Origin: an uncultured Jannaschia sp.
GTDB taxonomy: Bacteria; Pseudomonadota; Alphaproteobacteria; Rhodobacterales; Rhodobacteraceae
Length of the DNA stretch: 64,000 bases
Reading direction: 5' to 3'
Assembly (NCBI GenBank): GCA_947494145.1
Contig: CANLTZ010000014.1
Coordinates: forward strand, 1 to 64,000
Part shown: piece by piece, positions 10,251 to 19,422 of the stretch
Numbering within the stretch: the stretch's first letter is position 1
How the letters are laid out: each line of letters starts with the position of its first letter
Notes under the pieces: model-generated
Seen by the model: only the letters and a program-made list of their open reading frames with translations
What the model was told of the DNA's origin: nothing
Databases searched by the model: none
Program-made: the position numbers and the translations under genes

Positions 10251-10904
10251 ATGGCAAACCGTGACGATTTTAGAGCCCCCGTAGTTAGAACGATTGCGCA
10301 ACGTGCAGGTTACCGTTGTTCAAATCAGACCTGCTTGCGCCCAACTATTGGACCGGATGGCGCTGACGAATGCGCCAGCATTGATTTTGCCGCGCACATT
10401 ACTGCCGCTGCTGAGGGTGGGCCGAGATATGATCCTACGTTAACTCCCGAGGAACGAGCCGCTGCAGAAAATGGTATTTGGCTCTGTCAGACATGCAGCA
10501 GGCTAGTAGACGTTGATGTCACCAGCCATCCCATTGAACAGCTTAGGAAGTGGAAAACGCTAGCTGAGATGCGAGCGTATCTAGGCATTCGTGGATTTGC
10601 CATTGTAGCGTCTGGGAGCTTTCAAAAGCTTGAAGACAAGATGCCTGGCCTTGTAGCGGAAATGCGGGGCGATATCGCGAGCGCTCAGTTCATCCGTGAA
10701 TTTATCGTAATTTCTAAGAAATGGTCCTACAACGGCGAATCGCGGAATCCAATTTTCTATTATTATTTCGAAGACCACGACGACCTGAAGTCGATGCTGA
10801 AGGTTATACAAAATTATGGCGCAATAATTGAAACAATGCACAACAATACTGATCGGTTTGAATTCACAGAAGAATTTGCAGAATATCTTCTATTACCTGT
10901 TTGA
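10251..10904 (+). CDS. HNH-endonuclease-domain protein, possible defence effector
   Basis: From the ATG at 10251 the product is 217 residues. The N-terminal half has an HNH-like fold with paired cysteines (RCSNQTCL and WLCQTCSRLVD), the AAHITAAAEGGPRYDP core histidine segment and the LTPEERAAAENGIWLC helix. This HNH subtype is often fused to other domains in bacterial immune or conflict proteins. The C-terminal 110 residues (after LRKWKTLAEM) are unassigned. Base composition is visibly more AT-rich than the flanking genes, suggesting transfer. No partner gene is evident. Confidence 0.75.
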   Translation: MANRDDFRAPVVRTIAQRAGYRCSNQTCLRPTIGPDGADECASIDFAAHITAAAEGGPRYDPTLTPEERAAAENGIWLCQTCSRLVDVDVTSHPIEQLRKWKTLAEMRAYLGIRGFAIVASGSFQKLEDKMPGLVAEMRGDIASAQFIREFIVISKKWSYNGESRNPIFYYYFEDHDDLKSMLKVIQNYGAIIETMHNNTDRFEFTEEFAEYLLLPV

Positions 10905-11326
10905 CCAATTAATTCAAGGTTCACATCCAAGCCGCGTTGCATGCGCGCTGTTCTGTGTTTCCTGATAGTAGACTTCAGCTGCATTGCAGAAAGTCGGTAA
11001 AATGGGCTGATAATGTTGAAAAACTCCAGCAGAACGCAGGTTGAACCGCTGTCGCGGGAAATTGTTCCAATTGAAAGGCGCATGGTGCTAGTCTTCAGCG
11101 CAGAGTTCGCGTATGTGAGAACATTGTTCGCTAATTTCGAACCTAGCCAAGGTGGCGAGGAGTGGTGGCGAAGAGTTTTTCAACGCAATCGGCTCGAAGT
11201 AGAACTTCGGCCCTTCCGGGCCGAACCGCGCTGCTGGACCACAGCGTATGAAGCACCGCCAACGGATATATTAATCAATAGGCTGCCGAGTTGCAATGCA
11301 CGGCTTTCTTGGTCCATGGCGGCGCC
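10905..11326. other. Low-GC gap after the HNH gene
   Basis: This stretch of about 420 nt is AT-rich and holds no frame I trust. The plus-strand 105-residue frame at 11013 and the minus-strand frame at 10814 have no recognisable features. One perfect inverted repeat, TTCGGCCC-TTCC-GGGCCGAA, lies near 11206-11225 and could be a terminator stem, but it lacks a T run. Confidence 0.5.
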
Positions 11327-11920
11327 ATGACGTCCTTTCTGTCCGGCTTTGGCCTGTCTTTGTCCCTCATCCTAGCCATTGGTGCGCAGAATGCTTTCGT
11401 GTTGCGGCAGGGGCTGCGGGGCGAACATGTCTTGGCCGTCGTCGCGCTCTGCTCTCTGTCTGAGGTGCTGCTCATTTCGGCGGGTGTTGCCGGTCTCGGC
11501 CGGTTGATCGAGGCACAGCCCGCCTTGTTGATCGCTTTCCGCTGGGGCGGTGCGGCCTTTCTGTTCGTCTATGGGGTGCGGGCGCTTATGTCGGCCTGGC
11601 GTGGCGGGGCCGCGTTGGAGGCTGGCGAAGGGGCCGGCAGTCTGAAGGCCGCGCTTGCCACCTGCCTCGCGCTGACTTGGCTGAACCCCCATGTCTATCT
11701 GGACACGGTCATCCTGCTGGGCGGCATCGGGGCGACGGCAGCGGCGCCCTGGCTTTATGCCCTGGGCGCGATGTTGGCTTCGATCCTGTTCTTCATCGCC
11801 CTGGGGTATGGTGCCGGCGTGCTGCGACCCGTCTTCGCGCGGCCTGCGGCCTGGCGGGTGTTGGATGTCGCCATCGCGCTTGTGATGTGGCTGATTGCCC
11901 TGGGGCTGATCTTCGGCTGA
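11327..11920 (+). CDS. LysE/ArgO-family amino acid exporter
   Basis: The 197-residue protein has about six hydrophobic helices and the family motif LAIGAQNAFVLRQGL at the first helix, then LTWLNPHVYLDTVILLGG in the middle; both are characteristic of lysine/arginine exporters in the inner membrane. I start at ATG 11327 (MTSFLSGFGL) because homologues begin there and the twelve upstream residues are atypical. It is followed 39 nt later by another small-molecule exporter on the same strand. Confidence 0.9.
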   Translation: MTSFLSGFGLSLSLILAIGAQNAFVLRQGLRGEHVLAVVALCSLSEVLLISAGVAGLGRLIEAQPALLIAFRWGGAAFLFVYGVRALMSAWRGGAALEAGEGAGSLKAALATCLALTWLNPHVYLDTVILLGGIGATAAAPWLYALGAMLASILFFIALGYGAGVLRPVFARPAAWRVLDVAIALVMWLIALGLIFG

Positions 11921-11959
11921 CCGCTTGCGCCCGGATGCGTCACGGCGCAGGGAGGGCGG

Positions 11960-12859
11960 ATGACGACGACGCCGGGCCGCCCCCTGACAGGCATTCTATG
12001 GATGATCGCGACGGGGCTTTGCTTCATCGCGGTGACGGCAATCGTGAAGTTTGCGGCGCAGGACTTGCCCGCGGCGCAAGCGGCGTTCTTGCGCTACCTC
12101 ACCGGGCTTGTGTTCTTGTTGCCAGTGGCGCGCGTTCTGCTGCGCACCCGGATAAGCCGGGCCGATCTGGGGCTTTTCGCAGGGCGCGGGTTTCTGCACG
12201 GCATAGGGGTGATGCTATGGTTCTATGCCATGACGCAGATCCCCATCGCCGAGGTGACGGCGCTCAACTATCTCAGCCCCGTTTATGTCACGCTGGGTGC
12301 CGCGCTTTTCCTGGGGGAGCGGCTGGCCCTGCGGCGCATTCTGGCGGTGGTGGTGGCTTTGCTCGGGGTGCTGGTCATCCTGCGCCCCGGCTTTCGGGAG
12401 GTGGAGACGGGGCATCTGGCAATGCTCGGCACGGCCATTCTGTTTGCGGGGTCGTTTCTGTCGGCCAAATCCCTGTCGGGTAGGCATTCGGCGTCGATGG
12501 TGGTGGCCATGTTATCGGTGACCGTGACGATCTGCCTGGCGCCCTTCGCCTTTGCCCAATGGGTCACACCCAGCTTGACGGATTGGGGGTGGATGTTCGT
12601 CGTTGCGGCCTTCGCGACCGCCGGGCACTACACCATGACACGAGCATTTGCAGCGGCCCCTGTCTCGGTCACGCAGCCGATCACGTTTCTTCAGATGGTA
12701 TGGGCCGTGCTTCTGGGTTGGGCGGTTTTCGATGAACCGCCCGATGCGTTCGTCGTGCTTGGCGCGGCCACCATCATCGCATCGGTGAGCTTCATTGCCT
12801 GGCGTGAAGCCAAGCTTCGTCGCGAGGTGACGCCGCACCATGTCGCGATGAAGCAATGA
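11960..12859 (+). CDS. DMT-superfamily (EamA) transporter
   Basis: The 299-residue protein has ten predicted helices in two EamA repeats. The first starts at GILWMIATGLCFIAVTAIVKFAAQ and contains FYAMTQIPIAEVTALNYLSPVYVTL; the second contains HYTMTRAFAAAPVSVTQPITFLQMVWA. Family members export amino acids, nucleobases or related metabolites; substrate unknown. It follows the LysE-type exporter with a GGAGG-like SD (AGGGAGGGCGG), so the two may be co-transcribed. Confidence 0.88.
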   Translation: MTTTPGRPLTGILWMIATGLCFIAVTAIVKFAAQDLPAAQAAFLRYLTGLVFLLPVARVLLRTRISRADLGLFAGRGFLHGIGVMLWFYAMTQIPIAEVTALNYLSPVYVTLGAALFLGERLALRRILAVVVALLGVLVILRPGFREVETGHLAMLGTAILFAGSFLSAKSLSGRHSASMVVAMLSVTVTICLAPFAFAQWVTPSLTDWGWMFVVAAFATAGHYTMTRAFAAAPVSVTQPITFLQMVWAVLLGWAVFDEPPDAFVVLGAATIIASVSFIAWREAKLRREVTPHHVAMKQ

Positions 12860-12929
12860 TCAACGGTGCATTAACGCTTTATCAAGAATTGCCGTTGTTC
12901 CGGCCGCCGATCCCGTCCATCTGCAAGTC

Positions 12930-13592
12930 ATGTTCAGACTTTGTTCATTCTTATTACCCGTTTTATTCACCTTTATAGCGCATGCAGACAGCTTATCCGG
13001 TCCGATCCGCGTCATTGACGCCGACACCATAGATATCGGCGCACCCCACAACATTCGGTTGCTCGATATCGATGCGGCCGAAGGCGAACAGACCTGTCGC
13101 GATGGGAATGCCGTGCTCGCCTGCGGGCAAATGGCCACGGATGCCGCACGAAAGCTCTACGGGGGACGTTTGGCGGATTGCGAAGCGCACGGGCGGGACC
13201 GCTATGGCCGCTACCTGGCAGTTTGCCATGTCGATGGACGTGACATGAACGCGGAATTGGTTCGCCTGGGGCTGGCCCGCACGTATCGCGGCGTGCCCAC
13301 CTATTTCGAAGAACAGAAGGAAGCGATCCTACTGTCCCGCGGGCTTTGGGCTTATGACATGGAAGACCCAGCGATCTTTCGGGCCGCGCAGCGGGCCCAG
13401 CGGGCGGAAGACTTCGCGCCCGCCCCCGGGGGGTGTCCGATCAAAGGCAATATCTCGGAAAATGGCCGCATCTATCAACTTCCCGGAAGCCGTGATTATG
13501 GGCGGACGCGGATCAGCCCCGAACGGGGCGAGCGGTGGTTCTGTTCCGAAGGGGAGGCCCGCGCCGCGGGGTGGCGGCGCGCTGGCGGCTGA
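12930..13592 (+). CDS. Secreted thermonuclease-family protein with C-terminal sunset-type domain
   Basis: A signal peptide (MFRLCSFLLPVLFTFIAHA) precedes a staphylococcal-nuclease-like domain: IRVIDADTIDIG, IRLLDIDAAEGEQTC, RDRYGRYLAVCHVDGRDMN and the LVRLGLARTYR helix supply the usual Asp, Arg and Glu positions of SNase. After about residue 165 a second small module (GCPIKGNISENGRIYQLPGS ending in WFCSEGEARAAGWRR) matches the cysteine-containing domain often appended to such nucleases. It is probably periplasmic or extracellular. Total length is 220 residues. Confidence 0.88.
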   Translation: MFRLCSFLLPVLFTFIAHADSLSGPIRVIDADTIDIGAPHNIRLLDIDAAEGEQTCRDGNAVLACGQMATDAARKLYGGRLADCEAHGRDRYGRYLAVCHVDGRDMNAELVRLGLARTYRGVPTYFEEQKEAILLSRGLWAYDMEDPAIFRAAQRAQRAEDFAPAPGGCPIKGNISENGRIYQLPGSRDYGRTRISPERGERWFCSEGEARAAGWRRAGG

Positions 13593-13604
13593 CGGCGCAG
13601 CCAT

Positions 13605-14060
13605 TCAGGTCGTCTGGGTGCTGCCCTCGACCTCGTTCTGGAAGTTCTCGAAGAAGGAATCTGCCATCCGCGTCGCAAAGCCGTTGATGAGGCGGGACCC
13701 AAGCTGCGCTATCTTGCCGCCGACTTTGGCATCCACGGCGTAGGTCAGCTCCGTCCCGCCTTCCACTTCGGTCAGCTTCACATCGGCGCCGCCCTTGGCG
13801 AAACCCGCCACGCCACCCTTGCCCTCGCCCGAGATACGGTAGCTTTCGGGGGCGACCACATCCGACAAGGTCACGTGCCCTTTGAACGTGGCTTTCACGG
13901 GGCCGACCTTCTGCTTGACCGTCGCCTCGAAGCCATCTTCGGGGTTGCCCGTCAGTTCTTCGCAGCCGGGAATGCAGGCGCGCAGCGTGTCCGCGTCGTT
14001 AAGTTTGGCCCAAACGACGTCGCGGGGCGCGGCGATGGTGCGGGTACCATTGAGTTCCAT
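13605..14060 (-). CDS. CoxG-like SRPBCC protein (carbon monoxide dehydrogenase subunit G family)
   Basis: The 151-residue product begins MELNGTRTIAAPRDVVWAKL and contains IPGCEELTG and GGIAQLGSRLINGFATRMAD-like segments typical of the CoxG family, a START/SRPBCC fold. CoxG acts in membrane recruitment of CO dehydrogenase when coxMSL are present, but none of those genes is in the window and stand-alone paralogues are common in Rhodobacteraceae. ATG 14060 is chosen over 14117 because of a GGAGG SD directly upstream. Confidence 0.86.
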   Translation of the reverse strand: MELNGTRTIAAPRDVVWAKLNDADTLRACIPGCEELTGNPEDGFEATVKQKVGPVKATFKGHVTLSDVVAPESYRISGEGKGGVAGFAKGGADVKLTEVEGGTELTYAVDAKVGGKIAQLGSRLINGFATRMADSFFENFQNEVEGSTQTT

Positions 14061-14122
14061 TCTGTCCTCCGTCAGATCGGTTCTGTCCTGTGTGGCACCG
14101 CCCCGACGCGCGGGCAAGCGTA

Positions 14123-15382
14123 TCAGGCCGCAGCGAGACGCCGGTTGCGGCGAATGGTCAGCACGATGGCCCCGATGGAGGCCACGCCCGACGCCACCAT
14201 GATCAGCACCAGGGGCAGGGCGCCGCCGCCCAGTTCCAGCAGCTTACCCGCCACGACCGACAAAAGGGCGCCGCCGCCGATCATCATCGCCCCGCCCAGG
14301 CCCGAGGCGGTGCCGGCCAGATGGGGCCGAACCGATAGCATTCCGGCGGTGGCGTTCGGGATGACAAGGCCGTTGCCCAGGCCCACGAAGGTGATGAACC
14401 CGAAGAAGACCCAAGGCGAGGTGTAGCCCAGAATCGTTAGTGCCAGCAGAACGCTCAGCCCCGAGACTTGGCCCACCGCGCCCCAAAGGATCATCCGGTC
14501 GATGCCGAACCGGGCAGAATAGCGTCCCGAAAGGCCGTTGCCGATCATGTAGCCCAGGGCCGGGGCGCCGAAGAAGAAACCCAGCACATCCGAATCCATC
14601 CCGAAGACGTTGGTACCCACATAGGGGGCACCGCCCAGATAGGCGAAGAAGGTCCCCGATGCGAAGGCGGACGCCGCGCAATAGCCCCAGAACCGCGGTG
14701 ACATCAGAAGCTCGGGATAGTCGCGCACTTGATCACGGAAGCTGCCGCCAGCGCGCGGTGCGGTTTCGCCCAAGTCTTTCCATGTCAGTACGAAAAGAGC
14801 GGCGCCACAGGCCAGAAGCAGCCAGAAATTGGCCTGCCACCCGTACCAGATTTCCAGCTTGCCGCCGATGGCGGGGGCGATCATGGGGACGACGGACATG
14901 CCCATGGTGACGTAGCCCAGCATCGAGGCCGCCTTGTCCTGAGGATAGAGGTCGCGGACCACCGCCCTACTGAGCACCATGGCAGTGACGATGGCCGCTT
15001 GGGCCACGCGAAAGATCAGGAAGGCTTCGATGGTCGTGGACAGCAAGCAGCCGACTGTGGCCAGCATGAACAGAACGATCCCCCAAAGGATCACCGGGCG
15101 CCGCCCGTAGCGGTCCGACAAGGGTCCGACGATCAGTTGCAGCACCGCGTTCATGCCGAGGTAGAGACCGACCGCCAATTGCATGATGCCGTAATCGGTC
15201 TGGAAATAGGCGGCCATGGGCGCCAGTGACGGCAGGAATACGTTCATCGCCAAAGTCGACACGCTGACCAATGCCACCAAGGTCAGGATATGCGGCGGCG
15301 ACCGCTTGTCCCGGCCTGAGCCGGTGGAGGTGTGCGCTGTCACGGAAGCCATAGATGTCCGATATGCGCCGGTTGCGACCAT
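14123..15382 (-). CDS. Bcr/CflA-type multidrug efflux MFS transporter
   Basis: The protein (419 residues) is a 12-helix major facilitator. Motif A is [16 protein letters not shown] after helix 2, and [22 protein letters not shown] resembles the Bcr/CflA signature of drug/H+ antiporters. The ORF track begins at a TTG at 15388; I use ATG 15382, which has AGGGG six bases upstream, though ATG 15352 is also possible. It faces pccB divergently. Confidence 0.87.
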   Translation of the reverse strand: MVATGAYRTSMASVTAHTSTGSGRDKRSPPHILTLVALVSVSTLAMNVFLPSLAPMAAYFQTDYGIMQLAVGLYLGMNAVLQLIVGPLSDRYGRRPVILWGIVLFMLATVGCLLSTTIEAFLIFRVAQAAIVTAMVLSRAVVRDLYPQDKAASMLGYVTMGMSVVPMIAPAIGGKLEIWYGWQANFWLLLACGAALFVLTWKDLGETAPRAGGSFRDQVRDYPELLMSPRFWGYCAASAFASGTFFAYLGGAPYVGTNVFGMDSDVLGFFFGAPALGYMIGNGLSGRYSARFGIDRMILWGAVGQVSGLSVLLALTILGYTSPWVFFGFITFVGLGNGLVIPNATAGMLSVRPHLAGTASGLGGAMMIGGGALLSVVAGKLLELGGGALPLVLIMVASGVASIGAIVLTIRRNRRLAAA

Positions 15383-15575
15383 GTCCAACCCCTGGCGCGC
15401 ACATTTGACTGTGCGCTGCGCCTCTGTCGGACGCCGCCTTGTTCAGATCTTGCGCCCCTGTGTCGAATTCTTTGGGCTTGTTTCGCCCTTGCGGCCTTGC
15501 AAGACTTTCGTAGCCCCTAGCCGCGCCCAGATGCAGCGCGTAAGCCAAGGGGACGAAAAAGAGGGGACGCTGTTC

Positions 15576-17108
15576 ATGACCGACATTCTGGCCGAACTTG
15601 AGATGCGGCGCGAACAAGCTCGGATGGGCGGTGGCCCCAAACGCATCGATGCGCAGCACGCCAAGGGCAAGCTGACCGCCCGGGAGCGGATCGAGCTTCT
15701 GCTCGATGAAAACAGTTTCGAAGAATTCGACATGTATGTCGCCCATCGCTGCACCGATTTCGGGATGCAGGAAGAGCGGCCGGCTGGTGACGGTGTCGTG
15801 GCAGGCTGGGGTACGGTAAACGGGCGGCTGGTCTATGTGTTCAGCCAGGACTTCACCGTCATGGGCGGCTCGGTATCCGAGACCCACGCCCAGAAAATCT
15901 GCAAGATCCAAGATATGGCGCTGCAAAACGGCGCGCCTGTCATTGGGCTCAACGATTCCGGCGGTGCGCGCATCCAAGAAGGCGTGGCCAGCTTGGCTGC
16001 TTACGGCGAAGTCTTCATGCGCAACATCGACGCGTCGGGCGTCATTCCCCAGATCAGCGTGATCATGGGGCCGTGCGCGGGGGGCGCCGTCTATTCGCCC
16101 GCCATGACGGATTTCATCTTCATGGTGCGCGACAGCTCTTACATGTTCGTGACCGGGCCTGACGTGGTGAAGACGGTCACCAACGAGATTGTCACTGCCG
16201 AGGAATTGGGCGGGGCAGGAACCCACACCAAGAAATCGGGCGTGGCCGACGCGGCGTTCGAAAATGACGTGCAGGCCCTGGCGGAAACCCGGCGGCTTAT
16301 CGACTTCCTGCCGCTTTCAAACCGGGAGCCGCCCCCGGTGCGCCCCTTCTTCGACGATCCGGAACGGATCGAGGAAAGCCTGGACACGCTCATCCCCGAC
16401 AATCCCAACACGCCCTATGACATGGGCGAGTTGATCACCAAACTGGCGGATGAGGGCGATTTCTTCGAGTTGCAGGCAGATTATGCACGCAACATCATGA
16501 CGGGATTCATCCGGCTTGAAGGGCGGACGGTGGGCGTGGTGGCCAACCAGCCCATGGTATTGGCCGGATGCCTGGATATCGATTCCAGTCGGAAGGCGGC
16601 GGGCTTCGTGCGGTTTTGCGACGCGTTCGAAATTCCGCTTCTGACGCTTGTGGATGTGCCGGGCTTTTTGCCGGGCACGGCGCAGGAATATGGCGGCGTG
16701 ATCAAACATGGGGCGAAGCTGCTCTTCGCCTATGGTGAGGCCACGGTGCCCAAGGTCACGGTCATCACCCGCAAGGCCTATGGCGGCGCGTATGACGTGA
16801 TGTCGTCGAAGCACCTCAAGGGCGATTTCAACTATGCCTGGCCCACCGCGGAAATTGCCGTGATGGGCGCCAAGGGCGCGGTGGAGATCCTGTACCGCTC
16901 TGAACTGGGCGACAGCGACAAGATTGCGGAGCGGACAACAGATTACGAAAACCGCTTTGCCAACCCTTTCGTGGCCGCTGAAAAGGGCTTTATCGACGAA
17001 GTTATCCGCCCCAGTGCCACCCGCAAGCGGGTTGCCCGCGCCTTTGCGTCGCTGCGCAGCAAGCGGGTGCAGCGCGCCTGGCGCAAGCACGATACCATCC
17101 CTTTGTGA
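15576..17108 (+). CDS. pccB: Propionyl-CoA carboxylase beta (carboxyltransferase) subunit
   Basis: The 510-residue carboxyltransferase moves CO2 from carboxybiotin to propionyl-CoA, giving methylmalonyl-CoA. Family landmarks: [18 protein letters not shown] at the N terminus, [13 protein letters not shown], the oxyanion-hole segment [16 protein letters not shown], and the second crotonase-like half with DVPGFLPGT and [18 protein letters not shown] 15576 has GAGGGGA upstream and homologues start there; the track's 15216 start overlaps the divergent MFS gene. pccA and methylmalonyl-CoA mutase follow 3-7 kb downstream on the same strand. Confidence 0.95.
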   Translation: MTDILAELEMRREQARMGGGPKRIDAQHAKGKLTARERIELLLDENSFEEFDMYVAHRCTDFGMQEERPAGDGVVAGWGTVNGRLVYVFSQDFTVMGGSVSETHAQKICKIQDMALQNGAPVIGLNDSGGARIQEGVASLAAYGEVFMRNIDASGVIPQISVIMGPCAGGAVYSPAMTDFIFMVRDSSYMFVTGPDVVKTVTNEIVTAEELGGAGTHTKKSGVADAAFENDVQALAETRRLIDFLPLSNREPPPVRPFFDDPERIEESLDTLIPDNPNTPYDMGELITKLADEGDFFELQADYARNIMTGFIRLEGRTVGVVANQPMVLAGCLDIDSSRKAAGFVRFCDAFEIPLLTLVDVPGFLPGTAQEYGGVIKHGAKLLFAYGEATVPKVTVITRKAYGGAYDVMSSKHLKGDFNYAWPTAEIAVMGAKGAVEILYRSELGDSDKIAERTTDYENRFANPFVAAEKGFIDEVIRPSATRKRVARAFASLRSKRVQRAWRKHDTIPL

Positions 17109-17111
17109 GGC

Positions 17112-17432
17112 ATGGGCGTGGCGCGAACTGTCTTTCTGTTTCTTTGCGCTGCTCTGGTCGCAGTGGCTGGATATGTCCTGTATGACAGCACGCCAGATGA
17201 ACCCGACTTCTATGTGAACGAGCCAGGCGGTCGGTTGGGCGTCGAGGCACTTTCCTGGCGCGATGTGGGGGAGCAATGGGCCGCAGAGGTGACGTTCACG
17301 ATTGGATCGCGCCGCCATGCGATCACGGTCGAAGACGGTTTCGCAACAGATATGCTTTTCTTGGTGCGCGTTTTCGCGAAGTGGATGGACGCTGCCAAGT
17401 TCGCGGCGAGCAGGTCGATTTATGAGCGGTGA
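17112..17432 (+). CDS. Membrane-anchored hypothetical protein
   Basis: This 106-residue product starts 3 nt after the pccB stop. Residues 4-24 (ARTVFLFLCAALVAVAGYVLY) form one hydrophobic segment, either an uncleaved anchor or a signal peptide; the rest is predicted soluble. The coding frame overlaps the next gene's start by a few bases, consistent with an operon. I do not recognise the family; the pcc context suggests co-expression rather than a defined function. Confidence 0.68.
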   Translation: MGVARTVFLFLCAALVAVAGYVLYDSTPDEPDFYVNEPGGRLGVEALSWRDVGEQWAAEVTFTIGSRRHAITVEDGFATDMLFLVRVFAKWMDAAKFAASRSIYER

Positions 17433-17781
17433 TTGGGTCCTGGACCGGCGGGGCTGGTTTGTGCGGTGGGATGAGACGTCATTCGCGCTGACACGGCGTT
17501 TGCCGGTTCGGTGGGATGTCGCCGCGGTGACGCGTTTGCCTGATCTAGGTCGGCGGCGCCTGGCCCATGCCGTGCGCCAGGACTTGTGGCGCGCCTTTCA
17601 GCGGGTGCGGGGTTTCGCGCCAGTGGTGGAGGTAACACGCGATGCCCATGGCGTGCGCTTGTGTGCTGGTGGGGCCGTGCTCGGTCGTGTGCCCGGTGGC
17701 ATGGCGGCGAAACTGTCCGATTTCTTGGCGGACCCGCGGTTTAGGGCGGCCTGGACCCGGGCTGCGAGGCACCCGGGATGA
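17422..17781 (+). CDS. Hypothetical protein, basic, pcc cluster
   Basis: The 119-residue frame starts at ATG 17422 inside the last codons of the preceding gene (TATGAGCGGTGA). The product is arginine- and tryptophan-rich with repeated short strand-like motifs (WVLDRRGWFVRWDETSFAL) and a central helix (AHAVRQDLWRAFQRVRGF). No signal peptide or membrane segment is apparent. The ORF track's upstream start at 17302 overlaps the preceding gene and is rejected. Unknown function. Confidence 0.68.
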   Translation: MSGDWVLDRRGWFVRWDETSFALTRRLPVRWDVAAVTRLPDLGRRRLAHAVRQDLWRAFQRVRGFAPVVEVTRDAHGVRLCAGGAVLGRVPGGMAAKLSDFLADPRFRAAWTRAARHPG

Positions 17782-18353
17782 TCAAACCAGCGACCCAATG
17801 CCCAGAGATACCAGCGAATCAGGTCTTGTCTGGACCGATTTGGAACACGGTCGATGGCCCTGCGGTCCTATCGCGCAGAGCGGCGCGTAGATTGCTCGGA
17901 CACAGGGCAGGGAGCCGAGGTGCCCTGTGGGCCGGCTTTGGGGGCCTGTCAGCCAAGCCGGTGACGCCGTCTTTGGTCGGTGCGGTCTTGCTCGCTCTTG
18001 CCACGCTCGTCCCGGCACCCGTGCGCGCCAATGACGGATTGCCATCGGGCCAATCCGCCGTCCTTTGGCAGGTCCTTTGGGAACGCGTGGACGGGCAGGG
18101 AACGCAAGCAATTCTGAGGTTTATCGCGCCGGAGACAGCAGCGCTCGATTTCGAGGCGGCGCAGCGCGACATGGACTGGCTCTGCGATACGCATGCAGTG
18201 CCGGTCGCCGGTTTGGCCCTTGCGCGATCCGACAGTGTCGTGGTGACGTTGATGGACCGCCCTGTGGCGCGCGGCGCGAGCGATAGCGCGGCGACGCAGT
18301 TCTTCTCGGTCTACACAATCGAAGCGGATCAATGCGTGCCGGAGGCGTTTTGA
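17778..18353 (+). CDS. Exported hypothetical protein (possibly DUF6497-like)
   Basis: ATG 17778 overlaps the preceding stop by ATGA. The 191-residue product has an internal hydrophobic segment (residues about 62-80, LVGAVLLALATLVPAPVRA) ending in a signal-peptide-like cleavage site, so a shorter start further downstream could create a normal Sec signal. The mature part (LPSGQSAVLWQVLWERVDG, LRFIAPETAALDFEAAQRDM) resembles a small Rhodobacterales family I associate, with low certainty, with DUF6497. It sits between pccB and pccA. Confidence 0.65.
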   Translation: MIKPATQCPEIPANQVLSGPIWNTVDGPAVLSRRAARRLLGHRAGSRGALWAGFGGLSAKPVTPSLVGAVLLALATLVPAPVRANDGLPSGQSAVLWQVLWERVDGQGTQAILRFIAPETAALDFEAAQRDMDWLCDTHAVPVAGLALARSDSVVVTLMDRPVARGASDSAATQFFSVYTIEADQCVPEAF

Positions 18354-18474
18354 TGGCAAAACACTGCCAATTCCCATTTCGTGACGTGGCACTGGCGGCA
18401 AACATGGTATGTAGCCCCTCGGGGGGATCGGGCGCCATGCCCGGCCTCTTTTCGCATATCGACAGGAGAGACCT

Positions 18475-18609
18475 ATGCAAAAATTCATCAAGGGCGCCGC
18501 TATTCTCGGCTTTACCGTCGCTTTGGCAGCTTGCGCACCTGAGCCCGAGCCAGAGGTCGTGTTCGAACCCGCGCCCATCACGGTCGACCCCGTCACCGAG
18601 AAGTTTTGA
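18475..18609 (+). CDS. Tiny lipoprotein 1 (44 residues)
   Basis: This frame is too short for the ORF track. It encodes a lipobox-type signal (GFTVALAAC) followed by a 25-residue acidic, proline-rich tail (PEPEPEVVFEPAPITVDP, ending KF). A good SD (AGGAGAG) precedes the ATG by five bases. It is a close relative of the second tiny lipoprotein 220 nt downstream: both have the lipid cysteine at residue 20, a PEPE stretch, an EPAP motif and a KF end. Likely anchored in the outer or inner membrane. Confidence 0.75.
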   Translation: MQKFIKGAAILGFTVALAACAPEPEPEVVFEPAPITVDPVTEKF

Positions 18610-18770
18610 ACTTCGGGCGCTGGTTTGGCGACAATTCCGGCGCTTTTCTGCGAATGGTGCGAGGCCGCCACAAGCGGCCCGCGCAACTAGGGCATTTCTG
18701 GGGCATCCGTATCGCGGTGAAGCCCGTTCTGTTAATGTCTCCTCAGGCCGCGGCGTTGCGGTCAAATTCA

Positions 18771-18806
18771 CGGGCGGCGTAGGGGCTAACCCCCCTGCGC
18801 CGCCCG
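18771..18806 (+). promoter_or_regulatory. Strong RNA hairpin upstream of tiny lipoprotein 2
   Basis: GGGCGGCGTAGGGG and CCCCTGCGCCGCCC can pair over about 14 bp (one G-U) around a CTAACC-type loop, ending about 15 nt before the lipoprotein's SD. There is no T run, so this is not a classical intrinsic terminator; it may attenuate, stabilise the 5' end of the mRNA, or separate the two lipoprotein cistrons. Confidence 0.55.
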
Positions 18807-18825
18807 TCAACGTCAGGAGACATGA

Positions 18826-18969
18826 ATGTCGAACGTCATCAAATCCATCGTCGCGCTTGCGGCGTTGTCGGCCTTGTCGGGCTGCTTCCTTCCCAACCCC
18901 GAGCCGGAGGAGATCGTTATCGTCGAACCCGCGCCCGTGGTCGTGGAACCGGTTTCCGGCAAGTTCTAA
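18826..18969 (+). CDS. Tiny lipoprotein 2 (47 residues)
   Basis: Encodes a lipobox signal (AALSALSGC) and a short tail NPEPEEIVIVEPAPVVVEP ending in KF. The gene is missed by the ORF track, which gives an overlapping out-of-frame ATG at 18822. An SD (AGGAGA) lies just upstream. The similarity to the lipoprotein at 18475 in length, lipid cysteine position and tail pattern shows a tandem duplication. Function unknown. Confidence 0.75.
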   Translation: MSNVIKSIVALAALSALSGCFLPNPEPEEIVIVEPAPVVVEPVSGKF

Positions 18970-19038
18970 AACTTGTCCGGGGCGAGGCGACAGCCTCGTC
19001 CCGGTCAACCCTCCCTTTGCGATTTGTCGGGGCCACAC

Positions 19039-19422
19039 ATGCTGAAGCATCGTGGCTTTCCAGGTCGTTTCCCCGGAACTGACTTTCAGTTCGTCATTCG
19101 ACGCGCCAATCCCCGTGGGGTGACGCCAATAGTCCGGCGCGAAAGGTTCCGTGACCGCAAGACGTTGGATCGCGCGGCCGATACGGCCTTTCTTGCTGCG
19201 CTTTGGGCGCATTTCGGGAACGAACCCTTTGAACGTGGCAATCTCGATGCTGGCAGATTGTCATGGTTGTTTGGCCGCGAAGTGGTCGCGGCGGAAGACC
19301 CGTTCGATCCGGCATCCTACGATTCTCTCTTGCGGATTGAGGAAACGTTGGCGCGCAGTAGCTTTCCAGATGCCTTTGAAGGCGATCTAGATACTGTTTT
19401 TCGAAAAATTCAGGGGGGTTAG
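19039..19422 (+). CDS. Hypothetical soluble protein
   Basis: From ATG 19039 the product is 127 residues, with a basic first third (GFPGRFPGTDFQFVIRRANP) and a helical, acidic remainder (DRAADTAFLAALWAHFG, FDPASYDSLLRIEETLARSS). No membrane segment or known motif is recognised. It runs on the same strand as the pcc genes. Codon use looks consistent with the neighbours, but no family match is recognised. Confidence 0.5.
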   Translation: MLKHRGFPGRFPGTDFQFVIRRANPRGVTPIVRRERFRDRKTLDRAADTAFLAALWAHFGNEPFERGNLDAGRLSWLFGREVVAAEDPFDPASYDSLLRIEETLARSSFPDAFEGDLDTVFRKIQGG

